Origin: Rhinopomastus cyanomelas
Taxonomy: Eukaryota; Chordata; Aves; Bucerotiformes; Rhinopomastidae
NCBI GenBank assembly: GCA_013400115.1
Contig: VXBP01008523.1
Span: forward strand, 700,961 to 764,960
Direction of reading: 5' to 3'
Length of the DNA stretch: 64,000 nt
Part shown: positions 9,860 through 21,800 of the stretch, piece after piece
How positions within the stretch are numbered: position 1 is the first letter of the stretch
Layout: the number at the start of each line of letters is the position of its first letter
Notes under the pieces: model-generated
What the model was told of the DNA's origin: nothing
The model's input: the letters and a program-made list of their open reading frames with translations, nothing else
Databases searched by the model: none
Translations under genes and position numbers: made by a program

Positions 9860-12800
9860 TCAGTGAACCACCTCATACACGGTGGCCTTCTTGTCCCCTG
9901 AGCCCGTGACGATGAACTGGCCGTTGATGGAGATGTCGCAGCTCAGCACCGAGGAGGACTCCTTAGACTGAAGGTGAGAGAGAAGGGTGAGCAGGGAGGT
10001 GCTGGTGGGTGAAGCTGCCTCCCCAGTCCAGACACTGCCCCGTACCTGGAAGATACTGGCTCCGTAGGGCGTGCGCCAGGCGTTGAGCAGGTTGTCCTTG
10101 CCCGTGCTCACAAACCACTTTCCTGGGGGAGGAGGGACACACAGGAGCTGCCGTCACCGAAGCAGGGCCACCGGCCACGCTCCTGCGGCAAACGGTGGCC
10201 GGGCCGCGCAGCACGAGGTGGGGACCAGGCGGCAGCGGCTCTGGCCCTCGCTGGAGCGGCAGGGCTGGGCTGTGCCCCAGGTCTCGGGGCCGGGAGGGGG
10301 GCTGGAGCAGCCCGAGCAGAGCCCGTGGCCCTGGCCTACCGCAGGAGGCGAATTTGAGGGAGAGGACGCAGCTCTCGTGGAGGTGCAGCTGGTACTTGTC
10401 GGGCTTGGTGACGTGCAGGATCTCCACGTTGCTGCTCTCCATGCCCACCGCCAGCCACTCCCCCGTCGGGCAGTAGCCCAGCGAGAAGATCTGGCAGGGC
10501 AGAGGCAGCGTCAGGCGGCGGCACCACCGGGCGGGGGGTCCCCGGGACGATGCCGGGGGGCACCTACCTGGGAGCTGAAGTCGTGCTGCTGCAGCTGCCG
10601 CCCTTCCCGCAGGTCCCAGCACCTGACCGTGTTGTCCAGCCCCCCCGTCCACAGCTTGGTGCCATCGTTGGAGATGTCGATGCAACTGGCACCGTCCGTG
10701 TGGCCTTGGAACTGCCTGGGAAGGGAGGGCGGAGCGAGCGAGGGCTGTCGGCACCGCCAGCAGCCCCACGGCCCTGCGCGGTGCCGCCGGCGCCGGGCTC
10801 ACCTGACCAGGGTCTGGTTCTGCAGGTCCCACACCACGATGTTGCCGTCGCTGCAGCAGGAGAAGCAGACCTTGGCGTCAGGGCTGATGGCCAGGGCGTA
10901 GCAGGCGGGGGCGGAGGAGGTGAGCTCAGCCTTGATGCGGGGTGTGGGGGCTGCCAGGTCCCAGATGGAGAGGGTGCTGGCCTCACCCCCCACGATCAGG
11001 CTCCGGCCGTCGGGCAGCAGCTTGCAGGAGCGAATGTAGTTGTCACAGCTCTGGGGTGCAGGGGCAATGGGGTGGGTGAAGGGGTTGGTTAGTGCCTGGA
11101 GTTGCAGGGCTGGAGTCCCTCCTCTCATCGCAGACAGGAAAGGACCCTCCATTGTAGGTGTCCTCCAACATTAATGATTCCGTGATCGTGACCCGGGCAA
11201 CACTCCGTTCCCACTCCTCACCAGGCAGTCCAGCTGTGCCACGGCCGTCTTGGTGCCCGGCTGCCCCACGTCCCACACCTTCACGCAGCCCTTGCCCCCG
11301 GTGTAGACGTGTCGTGTGGAGTTGCTGATGGTGACGGCGCAGACCACCTCGCCGTGGCTCAGGGTGTGGAGCTGCCGCGCGTGCCGGGGGATGCCGGAGC
11401 CGATGAGGGCGTCGGGCGGGAAAGGCACCGGCTGCATCTGCCCGTCGGCGCTGACGTGGAAGGAGTAGGCGCTGCAAGGGGACAGTGAAGTCCCTGTGTG
11501 ACGCCCAAGTCCAGGAGTCAGCCTCGGGCCATGGGGAGGGTGTCCGGGGCTCTGTGGCTAACCAGGGATAGCGTTGTCCAGCTCCTTGTTACCATCAGCT
11601 GCCTGGATGAATCCATGGTGCTGGCCCCAGCCCCTGCCTGCCCACCCCTCCCCAGAGCCCTTGTCGCCCCCACACTCACGGTTTCCCTCCAGGGATGGTG
11701 GAGAGTGAAGATGAGATGGAGGGAGCCCTCAGGTGAGGGTGTAACTCAGAAGCCACCTGCACAAAGCAAAGGGCACACAGAGTGAGGAGCAGAGGGCCAG
11801 ACCATGAAGTTCTGGGCTCATCCCTTTCTCCAGGTGCCCTGGGATGGGGCCAGCCTGGCTCCGTGCAGGGTCCTGCTGGGTTGCTGCTTCCTCCACATGC
11901 GAAGGGCAACGAGCTCTCCAAGCCACGACGGCACCCCAGTGGGAACCTCAGGAGCTCTGCAGTCTCCACTGACCCCACAGGTGCCTCCATGGCTGCCCCA
12001 GGCTGGGGCTCATTGCAGCAGAGCAGACCCTGCACACGAGGGATGGCCCATGCCCGGGGCAGACGGGGACACGTGGCACAGCCATCCCCTGGCGACTCAC
12101 CATGGCGGAGCGGCCGCAGAGCGTGGCGCTGCTGGCCCGCGGCGAGAGGTGGGTGCCCGCGTACGCACCGGGGGCTTGGAGCTCCCCACCGAAGGCAGTG
12201 TGGGGCACCGTCCCGCGGGAAGATGGGGAGGAGCTGGACACACTCAACGGGCTGCGCAGAGCTGCACGAGGAGAGAGCTGCTCAGCCCTCGGCAACCCTC
12301 CGCTCTGCTTCAGGCCGAGTCCCCTGCAGCTGGTGGCTCAGGGCTCTGCCTCGGGGCTTTTGGCAGGTCAGTGCCTTGGATTCCAAGGCAGCTTCTGCTA
12401 AATTGCTGTGATTTGCTAGTCCAGACCAGGGCTTCACGACTCCAGTCCTGGCTCTAGTTGTCCCTTGGGTTAGCCGTGCTCCTCCCATCACCTTCTGGTC
12501 CCTGTGGCCAGACAACTGGTCTAGAAAGCTCTCCCCAAAGCTTCCTCAAATGTCCTCAAAGACACCGAGGCAGGAAAAGAAGGTGTCCAGTTCACTACCA
12601 TCCACCACAGTGGTCACTCCTGAGCCCTCTCCCCCTCCCTTCTGCTTTAAGAAGGTGGAGGCAGACACGACTGAGGCAGCTGGATCTCACCTAGGTCTCT
12701 GCAGCCCCCAGTCCATGCAGACTTTCACCCTTGTGGAGCCCCTCAGCTGCAGGAGGACCCTGGCTGTGTCCTGGTGACCCACATCAGCATGTGCTGGTGC

Positions 12801-15800
12801 CTCGGCCACCCCTCCTGCTCCTGCAGCACTCAGCTTTGCATGGCAGCAGCAAACTCACTCCTCGTCAGGGGGAAATGGTTGATCTGCAGCCAAACCCTGC
12901 AGCACTGAGCTCTGGCAGGTCTGATGAGTCTGAGCCCACCAGGAGAGTGCTGGCAGCCAGGCCCCGTGGTAAAGCCGGTCAGTGCCCACATCGACAGATT
13001 CGATTAGCTCTTCGGAGGAGATTCTTCGCTGGGAGGGGGCCGAGGCCCTGGAACAGGCTGCCCAGGGAGGCTGTGGCTGCTCCATCCCTGGCAGTGTCCA
13101 AGGGCAGGTTGGATGGGGCTGGGGGCACCCTGCTCTGGTGAGAGGTGTCGCTGCCCCTGGCAGGGGGTCGGTGCTGGGGGAGCTCTGAGCTCCCTCCAAC
13201 CCAACCCAGTCTGGGACTTTATGTTCATGTGGAACAAAACATCCCCCCTCCCCCCCAGCTCTGATGATGGGAGAGAGGGTCCTGCTTCCCCCAGTGACCG
13301 TGACACCCCCAGGCACTCACCGATGGTGCTGGGGATCGGGGCCTTGGCTGGCAGCTGCCGGGTCAGGGTGGCTGAGCTGGGTCCGGGTGTGAGGGCGTCG
13401 TGGGGCGGTGAGGCAGTGCTGGGTTTGGAGGTGGCGGCGCCGGCTGGAGGGCTGGGCTGAGCGGCAGAGGGAAGGGCAGCCTCAGCATCGGGGTGATCCC
13501 CAGCACCTGCCGCCAGCCCCAAACCATTGCAGGAGCCAAGAGGCACCAGACAGACAGAGCTGGATGGGGACTTGGTCATCTTGTGTCTGAACCCAAATCC
13601 TTTCCTCTATTCATGGTGGGGGTTGGACTTGATGATCTCGTAGGCCCCTCCCAACCCTAATGGTCACCCCAGACTGCCACAATCCTGCACCACACAGCAC
13701 CCTGCTGCTGCCACAAGACCTCCTGGGGCATCTGCACAAGGATCTGCTGCTCCCTCATCCAAACCCCCACTGGCATCCCCATCCCGTGCGAAGAAGGATC
13801 AAGAGCTGCCTGGGATGAAGCAGCCTCTTGAATCCCCTACGGCTCTTTCACTCCTTTTTAAAGGATTTTTTTCTTGCCTCTCCTATTTCTTCCTCTTCCG
13901 CCTCTGCCTGGGGGTGTCGTCGGCACCAGCAAAGGGAAAGAAAAAACGACTGACAGAGAAGAGGAACAAAAAGGCAGCTGGGTGCTGCGCAGGCAGCCTG
14001 CTCAGGCGCTTTGTCTGCTCTAATCCAATTGTGCCGCTGGCTGCTCCCCGCGGCCCCCAGCCGGCTCCTGACCCGGTGATTTGGGGTGGGGGATCCATCG
14101 CCCTGTGGTCCCCGCAGTGGTTTGAGAGGGCAGGACCTGTCCCTCCCTGTTCCCACACTCTGCTGCTTCAGTCTGAGCCTGGGGCTGGGGCTGGCAAGGA
14201 GGGAAGAAGAAATGAAGAAGCAAATAGATGTTGCTGAGAGCAGCTCTGGGGAATCCGCCTGGCAGCAGGGATGGAAAACACACGCAAAGGCAGGAGAGGC
14301 TATTAAACCCCTCTCCAAGGGCACAGGCTGCAGCTCCCAGCACTGGCGACCACGGTGGTGGGAACCAATCTCTCGGGACCCTCCCTCTCCTCACCCACCT
14401 TTGGGTTGTGGCAGAGGGGCTGCAGGTCCCCAGCCCTGCTGCCCACCCAACGGCCCCGGCTGCTTCCTACCGGACTCTGGTCCTTCTGCTTGAAGGGTGT
14501 TGGGCTGCGGCTGCAGGGGAGGGATGGAGGGCTCAGGGGCTCTTCCTGGCCTCCAGCTGGCAGGGGCTGGCTGCTGGGCTCTGAGGAGGGGTCCTGGGTG
14601 AAGAAGAGAGAGGTCTCTCAGGAGAGGGAACCCTAGTCCATCTGTGGAGGAGGCCAGGAGACCTGCAGGGCCACCCCAAGCCCTGGTCTGCTTGTCCATC
14701 ATCCCTTGTCTGCCTGAGCCACATTAGCAAGGAGAACCTGCTCAGGGCTCTGCCCCACAACCCGTGTGTGAGAAACAGCATCAGTTTCCTCCCTTTGACC
14801 CAAATGGGAGGTGACAGCACATCCAGGGGATGCTGGTGGCCAGGAGCACCTTCAGGAGGTGACTGGCACACAGAAGGAATCACAGACTCAGAGCTCCCCC
14901 AGCCCAAATCCCCTGCCATGGGCAGTGACACCTCTCACCAGAGCAAGGTGCCCCCAGCCCCATCCAACCTGCCCTTGGACACTGCCAGGGATGGAGCAGC
15001 CACAGCCTCCCTGGGCAGCCTGGTCTGGAGAGGGGACTTGCTGTCCATGGCAGGGGGGTGGGACTAGGGGAGCTCTGAGGTCCCTTCCAACTCATCCCAG
15101 TCCATGATTCTGTGATTCTGTATCTGCCTGGGGGGTCAGGGAAGGCTGTGCCAGAGGCACCCAGCGGTTTGGTTGCAAGAGGCAGAAATTGGGTGCCCCT
15201 CCTACCCTGGGGACACCCACATGGGCTCTGCGTCACAGCCCAGGCTGGCCCCTAGACCCCACACCCAATGGGGCTGCTCAGATGGGGCTGGTGGGGCCGG
15301 GCTGGGGCCAGGGTGTGTTCTAACCCTCCTGCCACAGGCAGCCCAGCACATCTGCCTGCTGCTGCAAGTCCAGCTCCCCGGGGCTCTGAGCCCAGCTTAT
15401 CAGTCTCCCTTTATGGGATGCACAGAAGGGCTGAACCAGAATCAGCCTTGACTGGCATGAACCTACCAGGGCAGGGCTGGCTGCTCCTGCCCCACAGCAA
15501 AGATTCAAAGCCCAATGAATCCCAAAGTTTGGCAACCAGGATCCTAAACCTGATGGCAGCCCCTCGAGTTCCATGAACTTACCTCATCCACCACCAGGCT
15601 GTACTCGCTCTTGTCCCCATCGCTGTCCTGCAAAGTGCAGAGAGAAAACCAGCCAGGCTCAGTCGGGGTAGTGGGAGACACTAGACCAAGCTCCAGGCTC
15701 TGCCCCAGCCAGCAGAGACCCCACAGGGCTGCTGCAGCCAAGCTCTGGTCAACTCACTTCATGTCCTGACAGGTCCTTCTCCTCCCGCTTCCGCTTCATC

Positions 15801-18800
15801 TCGGTGCCTCCCACCCGCTCCTCATCCCGCGGGCTCTCGGGAGGGGATGCGGAAAGGCCCTGGGACAGAGATGGGCTGGGCTGGGCTGGTGTGTGAGCTG
15901 CAGGGACAGCATGCACCCCCCAGAGCCCTGCCAGATGCCCTTCCTTGCTGGAAAATGCCTCCCAGTGCTGCTGGCTGCACCCAGCGCCACAGGTGGTTTG
16001 GGAGAGGGCTGGGAATCCCCTTTCCTCACCAAGCAGGTGTCAGGGTTCCCCCACTGCACAGGATCCTTTGGGATCCCAAGCACCCTTGGCCAGGAGCCCT
16101 CTGAGATCCAAATGTACCTGGGGGCAGAGATGGGATTGAGTCCAGTGCTTTAAGCAGGGCTGGGGAAGATGTTCCCAGACCCTTGAATCTCACCCCAGAT
16201 TCATCCCTTCAGCTCAGCAGGGTGGAGACCATCCCTGGGGTTTGGCTGCCCACACTGTCCTGGTGAGGCCACAGTAGATGCAGTTCTGGGGTGCTCAGAG
16301 GCTCAGCCACAACACACCTTCACCTCCTGCCTTCCCAGCCTGGCCCCAGAACAGCCCCAACACAGCCTCAACCTCTCAAACCTGGTCAGGCTCCATGTCC
16401 CAGCCCTTCCCCAGTGAGAGCATGGCTGGTCCACCCACCCACCACCTCCTCCACCCTGGCAAAGCATCTCTCTGGCTGGCCAGGAAAGAGAACAAAGCTC
16501 TGCCCCAAACAAACCCCACAGCCATAGGTTGCTCCTCCTTGCTGCAGCAGCGGCCTCGAGGCAGGGAGGGGGTCAACATCCCCGGCTGATGAGGAGGAGG
16601 AGGAGGAGGGGTTGTGGCCATGCCCTGGCACACAGGGCTGTGTGCAGGCATGAGCTGAGTGAAGCTGCAGCCCCAGCCAGGCTGGAGAGCAGAGCCACCC
16701 TTTGGGAGATAACAGGGCACGGCGGAGCAGAAAATCCTCCCTGGGGATGCAGTCGCCTCACCCTACCCCTGCTGCTGCAGGAGCCAGCGGATGGGGCTGA
16801 GCAGGATGAACACCCCTGCCCCGAGATGCTGCCAGCAGCACTGCGGGGGGGGGGGGTTGCGGTCTCAGTCCCCTCCTGCCCGCCCCGTGCTTGATGGTGC
16901 CAACCAGAACACCAGCATGGCACCAGTTAGGGAGATGGTCCCCTTCCTCCCACAGCCAGGGCACTTCTGGGGGCTCCCCGACCTCCCCCAGGGCTGCCCT
17001 GTGGAGCTGCTCCTGCTGGGGTCAGGGAGAGGAAAGAAAGCCCCATCGCAGGGCTCCAGAGGGTCGATGGTTTCCAGCTCCGTAGGATTAAGAGAGGACG
17101 CTGGAGGTGCCCTGGAGTAGGCGAGTAGGAGATCACATCGACCATCCCTCCCTCCTCCTCTCCCACCTGACTGCAAGCCCGAGGAGATCGATTCCAATTG
17201 CTGCCCAGTGAAGGGCTCCTTAACCCTTCCTTGTCCTCCCTGCACCGGAGCTGGAGCGGGGACCCAGGACAGGCTGGGGACTGGGTATCTTAGGCAGGAT
17301 ACGGGGGATATCTTAAAAGGGAGATGGCAGCGTCTTAGAAGGGGGGGCACAGCCAAGGGCTGCAGAGAGGCTGGCAGCACTGGCCTGAGGGCAGGAGACC
17401 TGTCTAGGCTGTTCTGTAAACAGGAACCTCCTAGGAAGGGACCGAGGTGGCTGCTTCAGGAGCAGCCCTCGACCTTCAGATAATTGCTGAGGCCGAGAAC
17501 CTTTATGTTCAGCACCCCAGTGCAGACACAGCCCATCCAAGCCAGCAAACAAAGGGAATGGGGACCCAGCCCCATAAGACCCCTTGTGCTGCCTGTGGGA
17601 AGGCTGCCCCAAGACCCTCTCTCCACCTACCCCCAACTTCATGGTTTGTCCTTCTCTTCTGGCCAGCTCAGGGCCCAGAGCATCACCCTCAGGCAGCCTG
17701 GAGAGGTGTCTTTAGCGGCAGGGAGAGCTGTCCCCTGCCCTGACCCCCATCACTGGGGCTGAGGGTGCCTGCCTGGGTGGCACCAGGGAAGAGCACAGCA
17801 TGGAGCTGCTCTGCTGAGGACAGCCCAGAGTTTACTTTCACCAGGTCAGGAGCCAACACATTTCTGGAAATCCTACTGCCAGGGTTGGCCCTGCAGAAGC
17901 CACATCCCTGGCACCAACCCCGGCTGCCAAGGCCAGCACAGAGCCCACCACAGCCACTCATGGGTGCTCTCCTCGATGCCACCTCTGCCACTGGCCTGGG
18001 ACATGCTGGAGATGCTCCAAGTGGCTCTAGGGGCTAGTGGGCAGGAGGCAAAGCTGTCCAGTTGCTCTCGCATGGAGGTCTGCTGAAAACACCCACCCTG
18101 GCAGTGCCACACAGGGCTGGCAGGACTTACCCGGCTCAAGGTGAGCTCTGGAGCCCAGTGGGCAGCAGAAAGAGCATCCGGGCAGGCCCACGGTGGTGAG
18201 GCAGAGGGGAGGAGAGGAAAAGGCTGTTAATGCCAAGGTTGTGCCCCAAGTACCCTGGCAGGTAGGAGATGGGGCACTGCAAGGCAATGTGAGAGGTGAC
18301 AGTGGGGCATGGGCTGAAAAAAGTCCCCATCACACCCCATTTGATGCAGTGTGGATTCTCTGGTGCCTAATAGGGGGTGAGCACATGGGTCTTCCTTGGG
18401 GAAGCTCTACCCACCTGCCCAGTTTGAAAAAATTAATAGAACCACAGGCTGGTGAGGTTGGAAGGGATCTCTGGAGAGCATCCAGTCCAACCCCCCTGTC
18501 AGAGCAGGTTCTCCTCAGCTGTGGCATCTGGACATGGTGACAGGACCAAGGCTGCCAGCTGAGACCTCCTGAATCCCTCCCATCCTATTTCCCACCCCAG
18601 CCCTGCTGATGGGGACCCTCTGAGTCTTTTTTGTACAAGGTTCATCTCCTCGAGCTCAGGGATGAAGCTCAAGGTCAGGCTCAGTGGGGCTTTGGGCCCT
18701 CTGTTCTAGTTCTGCCTGGTGTAGAGGGGTTGGACTAGATGATGTCTGGAGGCTCCTTCTATCCCTTCTATGATTCTGTGGAGAAGTGCCAGGCTTCAGC

Positions 18801-21800
18801 AGCAAATGACCATGAGTTATGGGCTGATCCTGATCAATCTTCACTCCTAACTCAAGAGAACAAACTCATCCCGGTCTCTGCTGGCAACAGGAGGCAGGAG
18901 GGTACCAGGAGATGAAGGAATAGCCAACAAAAGAGGGGACATGGAGAGAGACTAGGACCAGCTCTCCAGCCCTGGCTCAGCTTGATCCACACCAGAGCAC
19001 GAGGGGTTAACTGCAGCACTTCACTTGTTGGGTTTTTTCATTCCTGAAGGAATTATCCCGGGTGGGTGGCTTGTGCCCCCTGCCACAGCCCCTGTCATGG
19101 AGCAGCTCCGGATGAGCAAGGCTGGAGCAGCACTGGAAGCTCTGCCCACCCGGGCTTCTGAGGGTTAAGGCAGGCACAGCCCAGGCAGCTTTTGTCCTCT
19201 TCCTCTCCAGTTTGTTTTTCTCCTCCTGGAGGAGGCCACCCCTACAGGAACCCCCACAGAATCCAACCCACCCGGCCCTGCCTGTCGTTTCCTGCTGCTG
19301 TTTTCACTACCCTGAAATCCTACAGACGATCCCACATCTTTAGGAAAAGGCATCAGACCTCTCCAGCCGCCCGGGAGAACTGCTCTCACTGCTGGATCCA
19401 CCTCCAGCAGCATCTCCAGGGACTACAGGAGCAGCTGATGCCTCCCTCGGAGAAGGCTCCAGAGGAGCATCCCAGTGGATTCTACATCTTCCTGCCTGTT
19501 TCCAGCCCATGAAGCTACTCAGAGCCCTCAGTCTCAGGAGTATAGAATCACAGGGCTGGAAGGGACCCCCAAAGCCCATCCAGTCCAACCCCCCTGCACC
19601 CAAGCAGGGCCATCACTCCCCAGCCCAGGTTGCCCAGAGCAACCAGCGTGACCTTGAATGGCTCCAGGGATGGGGTCTCCTCCCACCCTCTGGGCAGCCT
19701 GTTCCAGGGATCCCCCACCCTCAGATTCAACTCCTTCCTCCTGTCCAGCCTCACTCTGTCCAACTTCAGACCGGGACCCCTTGTCCTATCTTTCCTTGCC
19801 CTTGGGAACAGCCTTCCCCAGCCCTCTGACAGCCCCTTTCAGGGGTTGGAAGGCTGCTAGAAGATCCCCCTGGAGCCTTCTCCTCTTGGGGCTTAACAAC
19901 CCCAATGCCCTCAGCCTGTCCCCAGAGTAGAGGGGGCTTCAGCCCTCTGAGCATTTCCGTGGGCTCCGGACACCCCTGGGTCTCTGTCAGCAAACCCTGA
20001 GGCCCGTGTCCCGCAGACAGTGACCCAAGCTCAGCTGGGTGCTCCTGTTCACTGGGCCCTGCCTTGCCAGCTCCATTCAGAGTGTTGATTTAACAAGGTT
20101 TAAATATTGATGATGTTTGGAAAGCACTTGGTGATTCTGATAGGAGGAGGCACCCCATAAGGATGAGGAATTCCTGCTTGAAGGCAGCACAGCTCTGCTT
20201 CCCACATTTCCTTCCTGCAAACCCGAGGCTCCCACATTTATACTGGGAGCTTTGCCCGTCAAAAGCCCGTCCCAGCTTTGGGCACCAGAGCTCTACCTGG
20301 TGTAAATCTCAGTGTGAGCAGAGATGATCTCTCTGCAGCAGCAATTTCAGGTCTTTCCAGGTGCCTTGTGTGCCCTCACACACTGGGAACACTCCTGGGA
20401 GACCCCTGGGTGCACCCACTGCCTGGGGTGCCCCCCCAACTCTCCCCTGCTCAGAGACAGAACCAGCCTCCAGGGGCTGCTGATATTTAATTTGGTGGAT
20501 CTGCTGTTCCCAGCTCTGGCTGCTTCCCCCAGCCCCAAGGAGCTAATGCCCCAGGGCAGACTAGGCAGCAGGACCCCTCCCCTGTGCACCCTAAAACATC
20601 TACCCAACCTTCAAAGGGTTAACCCAGCTGTGCTTGATGCCCCTTACCTCTGTCCTCCTTGGCAGCCAGCTGAGCCATCAATGCCCCCGAGAGGGCCAGG
20701 AGCCCTGAGGTGCTGCTGACCCCGCTGAGGCTAGGAGGCTGCATGCTTGAGAGGTGGGGTGTCAGCAGGATGGGGGATACCTGCTGGGAGAGGCGCTGAA
20801 GCTGCTGCTGCTGGAAAACAAAGAGCAAAGGGCTCACGGCACAGCCACGCCTGGCACCCCTCAGCTCCCACACGGACAGCGATGCCAAGCGCAGGAGGAC
20901 AGGGCAGGCTGCAGAGCTCTGGGTCACGTCCCCTGTGCCTCCCCTCCCAGAGCACCTGCAGCACCACCAGCCAAAGCTGTGGCTCAGCCCTGCTCTGAGC
21001 AATGGGCTCAGGGAGGACCCCAAAGGTCATTTTGCCTCTCTCAATGCCAACCCTGTCCCTGCAGGGTCTTCAGACACTGGCTGTGCCCACTGCTGTGCTC
21101 ACCCCGACGATGCTGCTCAGCTCCCCCACAGTCACCTGCTTGGCCCGTTCCACAGCCTGCAGGACCTGCTGCTGGTGCTGGGAAGGAAGAGCACGGGGAG
21201 GTCACATCACGCGCCAGGATGGAGGGACCACGCGACAACATCTCCCCAGCTTGGCCCCAGCATCATCCACAGCTGCACATGCCCTTCTCCCATTCCTCCA
21301 GCCCAGTAAGGGGATTTTCCCCCCCAATTGAGGCCCCCATTTTTGGGCTGGACCCAGGTTTGCCCCTTCTTGAGAGCATCTGGAGAAACTGAGCAGTGGA
21401 GTGACCCCCCTGCCCCCCACTCACCTCTGTGGTCAGGAAGGGGACAACCTGGGCGCAGATGGCACTCAGCCTCTTGACAATCTCTGCCTGAAACAGGACA
21501 CGGGTAGCAGCACCAGGGTCGGGAGGGCTCCCAGCGCTGTCCGTCCCCTCCAGTGACAAGTCAGGCAGCCCAGCACCCCACACCCACCAGCATAAATTCT
21601 CCTCCTCTTTGTCCCTTCGGGGTTTTCCCAAGCTGCTCTCAAGGGAGGGCTGCAGGACCCTCCCAGGCTGTCAGATTCCCCCCTCCAGGAAACCCCCTCT
21701 GTGAGGGGGCTGAGGCCCTGGAACAGTTGCCCAGGGAGGCCATGGCTGCTCCATCCCTGGCAGTGTCCAAGGGCAGGTTGGATGGGGCTGGTGAGATGTG

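Larger units (their letters stand above)
15860..20647 (-). other. Long TLE2 introns 7 and 8
   Basis: Apart from microexon 18131-18147, I see no coding sequence in this 4.8-kb stretch. It holds CR1 fragments at 18430-18530, 18700-18782 and 19541-19985. A block at about 20085-20150 is AT-rich (GATTTAACAAGGTTTAAATA) and could be a regulatory element. Confidence 0.65.

Noticed and set aside
9963..10832. 289-codon minus-strand frame and its plus-strand counterpart at 7259-8059
   Set aside because: Out-of-frame reading through exons and introns of TLE2 and its paralog. Only isolated segments match TLE, and those in the real frame belong to annotated exons.
5871..11562. Pure assembly palindrome as the explanation of the inverted identity
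   Set aside because: Not excluded, but less likely: introns between the tracts differ completely in length and sequence, the exons on both sides are diverged yet intact, and each gene has a complete reading frame with its own splice sites.
12262..12280. Alternative upstream splice acceptors for TLE2 exon 13
   Set aside because: They would give exon lengths of 177 or 180, which break the phase with exons 12 and 14; the 12261 border gives 161 and restores ALRSPL.
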